A stretch of 64,000 bases of DNA. Source: Opitutaceae bacterium (GTDB lineage: Bacteria; Verrucomicrobiota; Verrucomicrobiia; Opitutales; Opitutaceae). Positions 8,354-16,609 of the stretch are shown here, piece by piece; the stretch's first letter is position 1, and each line of letters opens with the position of its first letter. The position numbers and the translations under genes were made by a program. Where the stretch lies: positions 1 through 64,000 of the forward strand of contig JACKPU010000010.1 of NCBI GenBank assembly GCA_024233285.1, given 5' to 3'. Under the pieces are notes generated by a model. The model did no database searches and had not been told where the DNA came from. It saw only the letters and a list, made by a program, of their open reading frames with translations.

Positions 8354-11146
8354 ATGAAGTCCCTTGTCATCGCCGAAAAGCCGTCCGTGGCGGCTGATTT
8401 GGCCCGCGCCCTCGGCAAAGTTCCCAAGAAATCCGATCACTACGAGAACGACGAATTCGTCATCTCGTCAGCGGTCGGCCACGTGGTCGAACTGCGCATG
8501 CCCGAGGACATCGACAAGAAGAAATACGGCTTCTGGCGGCTCGACGCACTGCCGATCATCCCCGAAAAATTCGAACTCAAGCCAATCGAGTCGTCCAAGG
8601 ATCGCTTCGCCCAGCTCAAAAAGCTGCTCGCCCGCAAGGACATCGACCAAGTGATCAACGCCTGTGACGCCGGGCGCGAAGGCGAACTGATCTTCAACTA
8701 CCTCTACCAGCTCACGAAGTGCAAACTGCCCGTGAAGCGCGCGTGGATGCAGACCATGACGCCGCAGGGCATTCGCACCGCGTTCGACAATTTGCGCGAT
8801 GGCGAGGAAATGGCCGGTCTCGGCGACGCCGCGCGCTGCCGCTCCGAAAGCGACTGGCTTATCGGCATCAACGGCACCCGCGCCATCACCAAGCGGATGT
8901 TTGGCTCGCGGGCCGGCAACGTCGCCTCCGTCGGCCGCGTGCAAACGCCGACCCTCGCGTTGATCGTCAACCGTGAGATCGAGATCCGCAACTTCGTGCC
9001 CCGCGACTACTGGCGCGTCACCGCGACCTTCGGCGTCACCAAGGGTGATTACGAAGGCACCTATCAGCGCGACGATTTCAAGAAAGGCACCGACGAACAC
9101 GATCGCGCCGACCGCATCTGGGACCAAGCCACGGCTGACGCCATCGTCGCCGCCTGTGCCGGCCAGCCGATGGCTGCGGTCAGCGAGGAGAAAAAATCCA
9201 GCACGCAGATCTCGCCGCGACTCTACGACCTGACCACCTTGCAGCGCGAAGCCAACTCGCGCTTCGGCCTCTCCGCCCGCCGCACCCTGCAGATTGCCCA
9301 GGCCCTTTACGAGAAGCACAAAATGATCACCTACCCGCGAACCGACTCGCGGGCTCTGCCGGAAGATTACATCCCGACTTGCAAAGAGGCTCTCGGCAAC
9401 CTGACGGGCGATTTGCACGCCCATGCCGCCAAGGCCCTCGAATCCGGCTGGATCAAACCGAACAAGCGCATCTTTAACAACGCGCAGATCTCCGATCACT
9501 TCGCTATCATCCCGACCGCGCAGGAGCACAAGAACCTGGACGAAATGGAGGCCAAGGTCTTCGACATGATCGCTCGCCGATTCGTCGCAGTATTTTACCC
9601 CGCGGCCGAGTTCGATGTCACCACCCGCCTCAGCAAGGTCGCCGACTACACCTTCAAGACCGAGGGCAAAGTGCTGACCTCGCCCGGCTGGCTGGCCGTT
9701 TATGGCAAGAGCAGCGTGGACGACGAGGGCAAGGGTGACAAATCGCTGCCGGCGTTGACCGGCGACGACGGTTCCCCCGCCCGGGCCAAAACCCGCGAAG
9801 CCAAGCTGCACGCCGAGGCCACCAAACCGCCGCCGCGTTACTCCGAAGCCACTTTGCTCACCGCCATGGAAACTGCGGGCAAACTCGTCGATTCGGACGA
9901 ACTCGCCGAGGCCATGAAGGAACGCGGCTTGGGCACCCCCGCCACCCGCGCCGACACGATCGACGGGCTCATCAATCAAAAATACGTCGAGCGCAACCAG
10001 CGCGAACTCGTGCCCACCCCGAAAGCCGAGCAGCTCCTCGAGTTCCTCGCGGCCGTCAAGGCCACCGCCCTGACGAGTCCGGCCATGACCGGCGAATGGG
10101 AGTTCAAGCTCCGCCAGATGGAGCAGCGCAAGTTCGCCCGCGCCGCCTTCATGGCGGAAATCGTCGAGCAGACGAAGGCAATCGTGAACAACGTCAAAAC
10201 CTTCGAGGAAGACGAATCGAACGCGCGCATCACCGAGATCATTTCACCCACCGACGAAAAACCGGTGCTCGAAACCCTCCGCGCCTACAAATCGCAGGAC
10301 GGCAATCTCACGGTCTACAAGGTCATCGGCGGGCGCAAAATGGAGGAAATCGAAGTCGCGGACCTCATCACCAAGCGTGCGATCGGCCCGCTCGACGGGT
10401 TTGTTTCCGCCAAGACACGCTCCCGTTTCGCCGCGGCCCTCAAACTCGTGCAGGATGCCGAAACCGGCAAATGGAAGACCGAGCTCGATTTCGGCGACAA
10501 GGTGGACATCAGCACCCTCGAACCGATCTGGACCGACGAAAAAACCGGTGCCGAACTCTGCGAATCCGGTCCCAACTACATCCTCCGCGAACGCGAAGGT
10601 GACGAATGGAAGCAGACCTTCCGGGTCGGCAAATTGATGTGCCAGAAAGCTATCACCCAAGAGAACGCCATCCAGCTGGTCAGCCAGGGCAAGACCGAGC
10701 TTATCCAAGGCTTCACCTCGAAAAAAGGCCGCCCGTTCGATGCATTTCTCAAACGCGAAGGTGCGCGCATTGCGTGGGAGTTCCCGCCCCGCAAACCGCG
10801 CGTCGGCAAGGACGGCAAACCCATCGAGCGCAAGGCCAAGGCCCCGCCGGATCTTTCCAAGGCTGAGGTATTGGGCGAAAGCAAACTGCACCAAGGCGGC
10901 GAACTCGTCGTCACCGATGACAGCTATTACGTGCGCAAGCCCGATCAGGACAACCGCATCGTGTTCAAGCTCAGCAAGCAGCTCTGCCAGAAGGAACTCC
11001 CCGCCGAGGAGGTCCGCAAACTCGTGACCGATGGCAAGACTTCGCTCATCGAGGGCTTCGTCTCCAAACGCGGTTCAAACTTCAGCGCCTACCTCGTGCT
11101 CTCCCCCAAAAAGGACAAAGCCGACTTCGAGTTTCCGCCTCGCTAA
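8354..11146 (+). CDS. topB: DNA topoisomerase III (type IA)
   Basis: A 930-residue type IA topoisomerase. The N-terminus KSLVIAEKPSVAADLARALG is typical of TopB. The Toprim acidic motif is NACDAGREGELIFNY near residue 103, and the catalytic tyrosine is Y327 in MITYPRTDSRALP. The C-terminus carries three related repeats at about residues 645-700, 745-810 and 850-925, each with a hydrophobic core and an (L/I)-x-GF-x-S-K-(K/R) phrase, like the zinc-free C-terminal repeats of some topoisomerases. The enzyme relaxes or decatenates DNA through a 5'-phosphotyrosine link. An in-frame ATG at 8315 exists, but MKSLVIAEKP at 8354 is the natural start. Confidence 0.93.
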   Translation: MKSLVIAEKPSVAADLARALGKVPKKSDHYENDEFVISSAVGHVVELRMPEDIDKKKYGFWRLDALPIIPEKFELKPIESSKDRFAQLKKLLARKDIDQVINACDAGREGELIFNYLYQLTKCKLPVKRAWMQTMTPQGIRTAFDNLRDGEEMAGLGDAARCRSESDWLIGINGTRAITKRMFGSRAGNVASVGRVQTPTLALIVNREIEIRNFVPRDYWRVTATFGVTKGDYEGTYQRDDFKKGTDEHDRADRIWDQATADAIVAACAGQPMAAVSEEKKSSTQISPRLYDLTTLQREANSRFGLSARRTLQIAQALYEKHKMITYPRTDSRALPEDYIPTCKEALGNLTGDLHAHAAKALESGWIKPNKRIFNNAQISDHFAIIPTAQEHKNLDEMEAKVFDMIARRFVAVFYPAAEFDVTTRLSKVADYTFKTEGKVLTSPGWLAVYGKSSVDDEGKGDKSLPALTGDDGSPARAKTREAKLHAEATKPPPRYSEATLLTAMETAGKLVDSDELAEAMKERGLGTPATRADTIDGLINQKYVERNQRELVPTPKAEQLLEFLAAVKATALTSPAMTGEWEFKLRQMEQRKFARAAFMAEIVEQTKAIVNNVKTFEEDESNARITEIISPTDEKPVLETLRAYKSQDGNLTVYKVIGGRKMEEIEVADLITKRAIGPLDGFVSAKTRSRFAAALKLVQDAETGKWKTELDFGDKVDISTLEPIWTDEKTGAELCESGPNYILREREGDEWKQTFRVGKLMCQKAITQENAIQLVSQGKTELIQGFTSKKGRPFDAFLKREGARIAWEFPPRKPRVGKDGKPIERKAKAPPDLSKAEVLGESKLHQGGELVVTDDSYYVRKPDQDNRIVFKLSKQLCQKELPAEEVRKLVTDGKTSLIEGFVSKRGSNFSAYLVLSPKKDKADFEFPPR

Positions 11147-11189
11147 GGCAGGTTGACGATCAACAGGCTACTGATCATTTCTGTCGATC

Positions 11190-12137
11190 ATGAGCCAAGG
11201 CAAAAACGTGGCCATCGTTCTACTGTCGGTCACTGCTGGCATTACAGCATTCTGGGCGTGGCGTGCAGAAACCGAATTGGCTACCTTGCAAGCACGCTCG
11301 GCACCACCACCGGCAATCCCAAAGCAAACCCAAAGGTCGGATCTGCCTGCGAACATGCTTGATTCACCCGAGCCGAAGGGTGGCATCGGAGCCGTAAATA
11401 GCACGTCGGCGGGACCAGATTCCGCGAAGCCCGATGATGCTTCCACTGAACGCCGCAATATCGATGAACAGCACGACCTGCGTGAGAGCCCGGAATTTCA
11501 GCGACTGCAGTCATTAGCCAGGCAGGGCGTGCTTGATATTCGCTACGCCGATCTGTTTCGAAAGCTGAACTTGCCGCCCGATTTGCTACAGAAACTCAAG
11601 GACTTGCTATTGGAAAAACAGAATATCCGCACGGATGTATTTACCGCCAGTCGGCGCGAAGGTCTCAGCATACGTAACGACCGCGAATTGATTGATAAAC
11701 TCATTCAGGAAAACGAGTCAGAGAATGAAGCGGCACTCCGCAGTCTGCTTGGTGAAAGTGGATACGACACTTATCTGGAGCATGAGTCCAACCAAGTGGA
11801 TCGCGCCATTGCCAACCGACTTGACCGCCGGCTCAGCTATACTGCCACCCCTTTGTCAGAGACCCAAAACGATCAACTGGTCGCTTTGATAACTGCAGAA
11901 AGAGTTGCCCAGAAGTCACAGCCATCGGCTTGGGGAACGAGTGCAGCCGCAGATCAGGCAACACTGGAACTTGGTATTCCATCGCAACCACTCATCACCG
12001 ATTCAGTGATCGCACAAGCCCGCGGCTTCTTAACTCCAGCTCAAGTTGAAGTTTTGACTCAGTTTCAAGCCGAACTGAATGCGGGGATGGAAATGGCACG
12101 ACTCATGCGTGAACAAGGTGCCCGCCGCCGACCATGA
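11190..12137 (+). CDS. Hypothetical membrane-anchored protein
   Basis: A 315-residue protein with one N-terminal transmembrane segment (about residues 8-24), a low-complexity Pro/Ser/Ala linker to about residue 90, and a helical, charged C-terminal region containing DLFRKLNLPPDLLQKLKDLLLEKQN. The plan suggests a single-pass protein with a periplasmic helical domain. I do not recognise a named family. Base composition is visibly lower in GC than the flanking topB and aldolase genes, with more A/T-ending codons, so recent acquisition or relaxed codon selection is possible. It stands alone between two housekeeping genes. Confidence 0.7.
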   Translation: MSQGKNVAIVLLSVTAGITAFWAWRAETELATLQARSAPPPAIPKQTQRSDLPANMLDSPEPKGGIGAVNSTSAGPDSAKPDDASTERRNIDEQHDLRESPEFQRLQSLARQGVLDIRYADLFRKLNLPPDLLQKLKDLLLEKQNIRTDVFTASRREGLSIRNDRELIDKLIQENESENEAALRSLLGESGYDTYLEHESNQVDRAIANRLDRRLSYTATPLSETQNDQLVALITAERVAQKSQPSAWGTSAAADQATLELGIPSQPLITDSVIAQARGFLTPAQVEVLTQFQAELNAGMEMARLMREQGARRRP

Positions 12138-12201
12138 TGACTGTGAACCCAGACTAAATGCTTGTCGCACAACGCCCACTCAAACATGATTACACTTTCT
12201 C

Positions 12202-13152
12202 ATGATCGTTACCACCGCCCAACTCTTTAAGCACGCTTACGGCAAATACGCCGTCGGTGCCTATAACATCAACAACGCCGAGCAGGCCATGGGCCTCTTC
12301 CAAGGCTGCATCGATTCCAAGGCGCCGTTCATCATTCAAATTTCCAAGGGCGCGCGCAAATACACCGACAAGCGCATGCTCGAAGCGATCATCCGGGCGG
12401 CGAGTGAGATTTTCCCGGAGGCCATCTTCGCCGTTCACCTTGATCACGGCGATGAACAGACCTGCTACGATTGCATCGACTCCGGCTTCTTCAGTTCGGT
12501 GATGATCGACGCTTCGCACGATCCGTTTGAGGAGAACGTCGCCATCACCAAGCGCGTCGTGGATCGCGCGCATGCCAAGGGCATCTCCGTCGAGGCCGAG
12601 CTCGGCATGCTCGGCGGCGTCGAAGAGGACATCAAGGTCGAGGAAGGCAACGCCTGCCTGACCGATCCGGACGAAGCCAAGGATTTCGTTCAGCAGACCG
12701 GTTGCGATTCCCTCGCCTGCGCGATCGGCACCAGCCACGGCGCCTTCAAATTCAAGGGCAAGCAATCGCTGCACTTCGATGTGCTCGAAAAGATCAAGGC
12801 CCGCCTGCCCGGCTTTCCGCTGGTCATGCACGGTTCGTCCTCCGTCCCAAAGGAAGAGGTCGATCGTATCAACGCCGCCGGCGGCACGATCAAGGACTCC
12901 ATGGGCGTCGATCCGAAGGAATACCTGCCCGCCGCCAAACTCGGCGTCACCAAGGTCAACATCGACACCGACGGTCGCCTCGTCTGGACCCGCGTGCATC
13001 GCGAGTTCTTCAAGGAAAAGTCGGGCGATTTCGATTTTCGTCCGCCGGGCAAAATCTTCATGGCCGAATACGCCAAGTTCATCGCTTCGCGCAACGAGCT
13101 GCTTGGCAGCGCCGGTCAGCTTGAGGACCTGCGCGCCAGCCTCGGCAAATAA
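12202..13152 (+). CDS. fba: Class II fructose-bisphosphate aldolase
   Basis: A 316-residue zinc-dependent aldolase that interconverts fructose 1,6-bisphosphate with glyceraldehyde 3-phosphate and dihydroxyacetone phosphate. Motifs include VGAYNINNAEQ, the zinc-site phrase HLDHGDEQTCYDCID, CAIGTSHGAFKF, VMHGSSSVP and GVTKVNIDTDGR, covering the TIM-barrel active site. Length fits the FbaA-like type B group. Tagatose-bisphosphate aldolases share this architecture, but with no galactitol genes nearby the glycolytic role is preferred. A strong UUCG-loop terminator follows the stop. Confidence 0.93.
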   Translation: MIVTTAQLFKHAYGKYAVGAYNINNAEQAMGLFQGCIDSKAPFIIQISKGARKYTDKRMLEAIIRAASEIFPEAIFAVHLDHGDEQTCYDCIDSGFFSSVMIDASHDPFEENVAITKRVVDRAHAKGISVEAELGMLGGVEEDIKVEEGNACLTDPDEAKDFVQQTGCDSLACAIGTSHGAFKFKGKQSLHFDVLEKIKARLPGFPLVMHGSSSVPKEEVDRINAAGGTIKDSMGVDPKEYLPAAKLGVTKVNIDTDGRLVWTRVHREFFKEKSGDFDFRPPGKIFMAEYAKFIASRNELLGSAGQLEDLRASLGK

Positions 13153-13177
13153 CCTCCAGTCCAGCGTCAACTCCATC

Positions 13178-13205
13178 GCCCCGGCATTCGTGCCGGGGCT
13201 TTTTT
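13178..13205 (+). terminator. Rho-independent terminator after fba
   Basis: A perfect 9-bp stem (GCCCCGGCA paired with TGCCGGGGC) closed by a TTCG tetraloop and followed by six Ts. It sits 25 bases after the aldolase stop. The T tract overlaps the stop codon of the convergent Nramp-like gene at 13204, so the hairpin lies just beyond that gene and is transcribed from both sides. Confidence 0.9.
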
Positions 13206-14466
13206 ATGACCGCAGCGCGGCGCCAATCCGTTGCCAGACTTCCAAGCCGAACAAGCTCGCAAACAGCACCAGGGAAAGCACCAACACCAGATTCGTGCGC
13301 CAGCGATTGCGCAGCTCGCCGACCCAATCACGCCGGTTGTTCATCCACAACAGGACGGCGCCCAGAAACGGCATGAAGAACGCGCCGGCAATCGCGTAGA
13401 GCACCACGATCGCGAGCGGTTTCTGCCAGGTCAGCAGGAGCAGCGGCGGAAACGCCATGTAGAGCAGAAACCAGCGATAAGCGCGGCTGGTGGTCAGGTT
13501 GGCCGGCACGGCCTTGCGCCGCAGTGCATGCATGCTGTCGGCCCAAAGATAAGGCACGCCCTGCCACACCCCGAGCAACGAAGTGAAAACCGCGCACCAA
13601 AATCCGGCCATGAAACACCATTTGCCCACGGGCCCCAGCACCGCACCCAGTTGTCCTGCCAAGGCCAGCACCAGCGCATTGCCCGACGCATCGGCCGGTT
13701 TGACGGTCGCGGCGATGATCACGACCGCCAGACCGAAGAAACCGGTCAGGGTATAAGCGCAACCGAGATCCCACATCGTGCGCCGATGCGCGGATGCGCC
13801 GCGCCATTGTTTTTCCCGCAGCCAGTAACCGTAACACAGCAAGGTGACGCTGCCGCCGACTCCCCCCATCGCTCCGAGCAGAAGCGGCACCGAACCGGCC
13901 GGCACGCCCGGCCAGAACAAACCGCGTGCCACGGCGAGCAGATCGCTGCGCATAAGCACCGCACACAGCAGCACGGTGACGAACATCACGGCCATCAAGC
14001 CATGCATCAATCGCTCGAATCCACGGTAACCCCACCACCGCACCAACGCATAGCCGACCGCCGCGTGCACCACGCTCCAGCCGACTGTGGAGAGCGCCGA
14101 TCCCGGCCACAGCGCCTTCGCCGCCACGCCGCAAGCGGAGGCCAGTGCCGCCGCCACCAGAACCGCCCACAGCGCGAGATAACCAGTGAAATAATAGCCA
14201 ACCCATTTCGGCAATCGTTGCGTCCAGCCTTCAATGAGCGTCGTCCCGGTTGCCAATTGCCAGCGCGACACGCCTTCATTCAGCACGGCTTTGAACAGCG
14301 CCCCCAGCGCCACCACCCAGAGCACGGCCAGACCGAAACGCTGGCCGACCACGGCCGCCGCGATCAAATCGCCCGCCCCCACTCCGGTCGCTGCGACGAG
14401 AAATCCCGGGCCGAGACTCTTCCATCCTGAAACCGCAGGCGTAGCCGGATTGGGGTTTGGGGGCAT
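13204..14466 (-). CDS. Nramp-like (PF01566-type) integral membrane transporter, non-canonical
   Basis: A 420-residue polytopic inner-membrane protein with about 11 hydrophobic segments and the Nramp-like opening LGPGFLVAATGVGAGDL (residues 18-34). In true Nramp Mn/Fe transporters this region carries DPGN; here the aligned stretch reads VGAGD. The TM6 MPH metal-binding phrase also appears replaced by AMGGVGGS. The fold assignment is good, but the substrate is unknown and need not be a divalent transition metal. The start MPPNPNP at 14466 was chosen; an ATG 30 bases upstream is possible. It converges on fba and shares its terminator region. Confidence 0.8.
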   Translation of the reverse strand: MPPNPNPATPAVSGWKSLGPGFLVAATGVGAGDLIAAAVVGQRFGLAVLWVVALGALFKAVLNEGVSRWQLATGTTLIEGWTQRLPKWVGYYFTGYLALWAVLVAAALASACGVAAKALWPGSALSTVGWSVVHAAVGYALVRWWGYRGFERLMHGLMAVMFVTVLLCAVLMRSDLLAVARGLFWPGVPAGSVPLLLGAMGGVGGSVTLLCYGYWLREKQWRGASAHRRTMWDLGCAYTLTGFFGLAVVIIAATVKPADASGNALVLALAGQLGAVLGPVGKWCFMAGFWCAVFTSLLGVWQGVPYLWADSMHALRRKAVPANLTTSRAYRWFLLYMAFPPLLLLTWQKPLAIVVLYAIAGAFFMPFLGAVLLWMNNRRDWVGELRNRWRTNLVLVLSLVLFASLFGLEVWQRIGAALRS

Positions 14467-14540
14467 GTCGCATGTCAAACGCCCCGCTCCCCTCACGCAA
14501 GTTAACCCGGCTGCATCACTAAGAAATTGATCGCCTGATC

Positions 14541-15155
14541 GTGTTTCTGATTGGGCCGGAACCTGTCGCGCCCTTTCATTGTCACCGTCAACTCGTGTCC
14601 GCTTCCGCCGAACCCCCTTCCGAAGCCGCCGTGGTCGCCGCCGCCAGCCGGGGTGACCAAACCGCCTTCGCGGAGCTGATGCGGCAGCACCACGAACGGG
14701 TTTTTCGCTTGGTGTATTCGATCGTGCGGAACGACGCCGATGCGCGCGATGTGAGTCAGGAGGTCTGGGTCTCGGTGTGGAATCAACTCGCTGAATTTCG
14801 CGGCGACTCGCGGTTCACCACCTGGTTGCATCCGATCGCGGTGCGCCGCGCCTTGGACCATCTGCGCAAACGCTGCCGGTGGTATGAGCGGTTTCTGCCG
14901 TTTGAAACCAGCGGAGTCAGCAAAACCGCCGTCGCCAGCGAATCCACGGAATCCATCTCGGATCAAGCCGCCGCCGCCAGGCAGGCGCTGGAAGCATTGC
15001 CGCCGCGTCAGCGCGCGGTGCTTGCCTTGCGCGAGTTGGAGGGGCTTTCCTATGAAGAAATCGCCGCCGCCATGAACATCCCTGCCGGCACCGTCATGTC
15101 CCGTCTTTATCACGCTCGCCGTATGTTGGCGCGCAAACTAGGAGTAAACTCATGA
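14541..15155 (+). CDS. ECF-type RNA polymerase sigma factor
   Basis: A 204-residue sigma-70 family factor of the extracytoplasmic function class. Region 2 (about residues 25-100) includes HERVFRLVYSIVRNDADARDVSQEVWV and the RFTTWLHPIAVRRALDHLRKR core. Region 4 (about 150-200) has LPPRQRAVLALRELEGLSYEEIAAAMNIPAGTVMSRLYHAR, the -35-binding helix-turn-helix. The start is GTG at 14541; another GTG at 14595 would remove an atypical 18-residue N-terminus and may be the true start. Its stop overlaps the next gene by 4 bases, and a zinc-finger anti-sigma-like protein is encoded two genes on. Confidence 0.92.
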   Translation: MFLIGPEPVAPFHCHRQLVSASAEPPSEAAVVAAASRGDQTAFAELMRQHHERVFRLVYSIVRNDADARDVSQEVWVSVWNQLAEFRGDSRFTTWLHPIAVRRALDHLRKRCRWYERFLPFETSGVSKTAVASESTESISDQAAAARQALEALPPRQRAVLALRELEGLSYEEIAAAMNIPAGTVMSRLYHARRMLARKLGVNS

Positions 15156-15592
15156 AAACGATCCGCCTGCTGCTCCCGCTGCTGATTTTCTGCGGCCTGC
15201 TCACCTCCGTCCATGCGGCCGACCAAGCTTCCGTCCAGGCCATTCTCATCACGGCTTCCAACGACCCCGGCCGAACCGACCCGCGCCTCGCCCGCTACGA
15301 GCCGACGCTCCGGCGGATCCTGCGTTTCGAAAGCTATCGGTTCGTCGGTCAAGGCTCCGCCAACCTCGCGTCTCCCGGCAGCGGCACCATCAATCTGGGC
15401 AACGGTCAGCAACTCGACGTCACCGCCGAAGATTCCTCACGTGGACTCCGCCTGCGCGTCGTGTGGAAACAAGGCCGCCGCACGCTCATGGAGACCGGGC
15501 TTTCGCTCAACCCCGGCGTGCCCGCCGTCTTGGGCGGCCCGGGCACCGGCAAAGGCGACGAGGTTTATGCGGTCATTTTGATCGGGCGGTAA
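15152..15592 (+). CDS. Secreted hypothetical protein in the sigma-factor cassette
   Basis: A 146-residue protein with a clear signal peptide (LLLPLLIFCGLLTSVHA, cleavage predicted after Ala at about residue 22). The mature part is short, beta-prone and ends GDEVYAVILIGR. It contains the phrases DPRLARYEPTLRRILRFESYR and GSGTINLGNGQQLDV. No named family is recognised. The start ATG overlaps the sigma-factor stop by 4 bases, so the two are probably co-translated, making this a candidate periplasmic product or signal sensor of the sigma system (inference). Confidence 0.75.
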   Translation: MKTIRLLLPLLIFCGLLTSVHAADQASVQAILITASNDPGRTDPRLARYEPTLRRILRFESYRFVGQGSANLASPGSGTINLGNGQQLDVTAEDSSRGLRLRVVWKQGRRTLMETGLSLNPGVPAVLGGPGTGKGDEVYAVILIGR

Positions 15593-15667
15593 ATTATCCG
15601 AAGATTTTTGAATAAAGCGGCCGGCGAGATTCGTCCCACCTGGCGAACCCTCAAACAGGACGAAATC

Positions 15668-16111
15668 ATGAACAAAACAGCCACAGTCTCACTCCTCGCC
15701 GCGTCTGCCCTGCTTTTTGCCCCCAAGCCGGCCGTCGCGGGTGACAAGGAACTCGCCGCCATTGGCGGTTTCATCGGCGGGCTGATCATCGGCTCGCAGA
15801 TCGACAATAATCATCACCGTCGGGTCGTCGTGCAGCCCGCCTGCCCTCCACCGGCCCGCGTCGTCATTCAAACCGGCGGCTATTGGGACTATCGTTCGGT
15901 TCGCGTCTGGGTCGCACCGCGCTGGACCGTGATTTACGACAGCTGCAATCGCCCCGTGCGTCGCTATATCGCCGGGCATTATGAAACCCGGCGCGAGCGC
16001 GTCTGGGTGGCCCACCGCGGCGGCTATGATCGCCATGACGACCGTCGCAGCGTCCGCCATGACCGCGACGACCGCCGCCGCGATCGGCATGATCGGCGCG
16101 ACCGCTGGTAA
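15668..16111 (+). CDS. Secreted glycine-zipper protein with Arg/Asp/His-rich tail
   Basis: A 147-residue protein with a signal peptide (residues 1-24, ending PAVAG), a short glycine-zipper-like hydrophobic stretch IGGFIGGLIIGS (about 31-42), a Tyr/Trp-rich middle (GGYWDYRSVRVWVAPRW) and a strongly charged tail of alternating Arg, Asp and His from about residue 118 to the end. The gene begins 75 bases after the previous stop, with AGGACGAA as a possible ribosome binding site, and ends 5 bases before the anti-sigma gene. Function is unknown; an envelope-associated protein is inferred. Confidence 0.75.
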   Translation: MNKTATVSLLAASALLFAPKPAVAGDKELAAIGGFIGGLIIGSQIDNNHHRRVVVQPACPPPARVVIQTGGYWDYRSVRVWVAPRWTVIYDSCNRPVRRYIAGHYETRRERVWVAHRGGYDRHDDRRSVRHDRDDRRRDRHDRRDRW

Positions 16112-16116
16112 CCACC

Positions 16117-16596
16117 ATGTCCTGTCACGACACCCAACGGCTGCTCAGCCAGGCCCAAGACGTCACGCTGTCCGAACGACAGCGTGACGTGCTGGCTCGC
16201 CATCTCGCCGCTTGTCCGGTGTGCCGGCAATATCAGGCTGAGCTGGCGAACGCGGCCGCGGTGTTTCGACAAGACGCTACGGCCATCGTTGCCCCCGATA
16301 TCGATCAGGAAATACGCGCCGTGCAGGCCCGCTTGTCGGCACCGCCCAAGCGACGCAAACGCTCCTTGGCTCCCATTGTCTGGCTTGGTGCGCCGTTGGC
16401 GGCAGCCGCTGCAGTGGTGTTTACATTTCTCAGCAGCACTCAATCCATGCCGATGACCAGCCCGGATACAGCGGTCACCCACGTCGATTACGTCATCACC
16501 GGTGATCCCGCCGCTTCAACCATGGTGTATGTGGATCAGGACAGCGGCTGGCTCGTGGTGTGGGCGGAGAGTGCGCCGCCCGACAGCAAAGGGTGA
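16117..16596 (+). CDS. Putative zinc-finger (zf-HC2) anti-sigma factor
   Basis: A 159-residue protein with an N-terminal zf-HC2-like segment: CHDTQRLLSQ near the start and HLAACPVCRQY at about residues 29-39, giving the H-x3-C-x2-C pattern of zinc-associated anti-sigma domains. One transmembrane helix follows (about residues 86-108, APIVWLGAPLAAAAAVVFTF), then a short periplasmic domain. Such proteins tether ECF sigma factors at the inner membrane. Location in the same rightward run as the sigma gene supports a cognate pair. Two secreted-protein genes intervene, which is less common. Confidence 0.82.
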   Translation: MSCHDTQRLLSQAQDVTLSERQRDVLARHLAACPVCRQYQAELANAAAVFRQDATAIVAPDIDQEIRAVQARLSAPPKRRKRSLAPIVWLGAPLAAAAAVVFTFLSSTQSMPMTSPDTAVTHVDYVITGDPAASTMVYVDQDSGWLVVWAESAPPDSKG

Positions 16597-16609
16597 GCCG
16601 CCTCCACGT

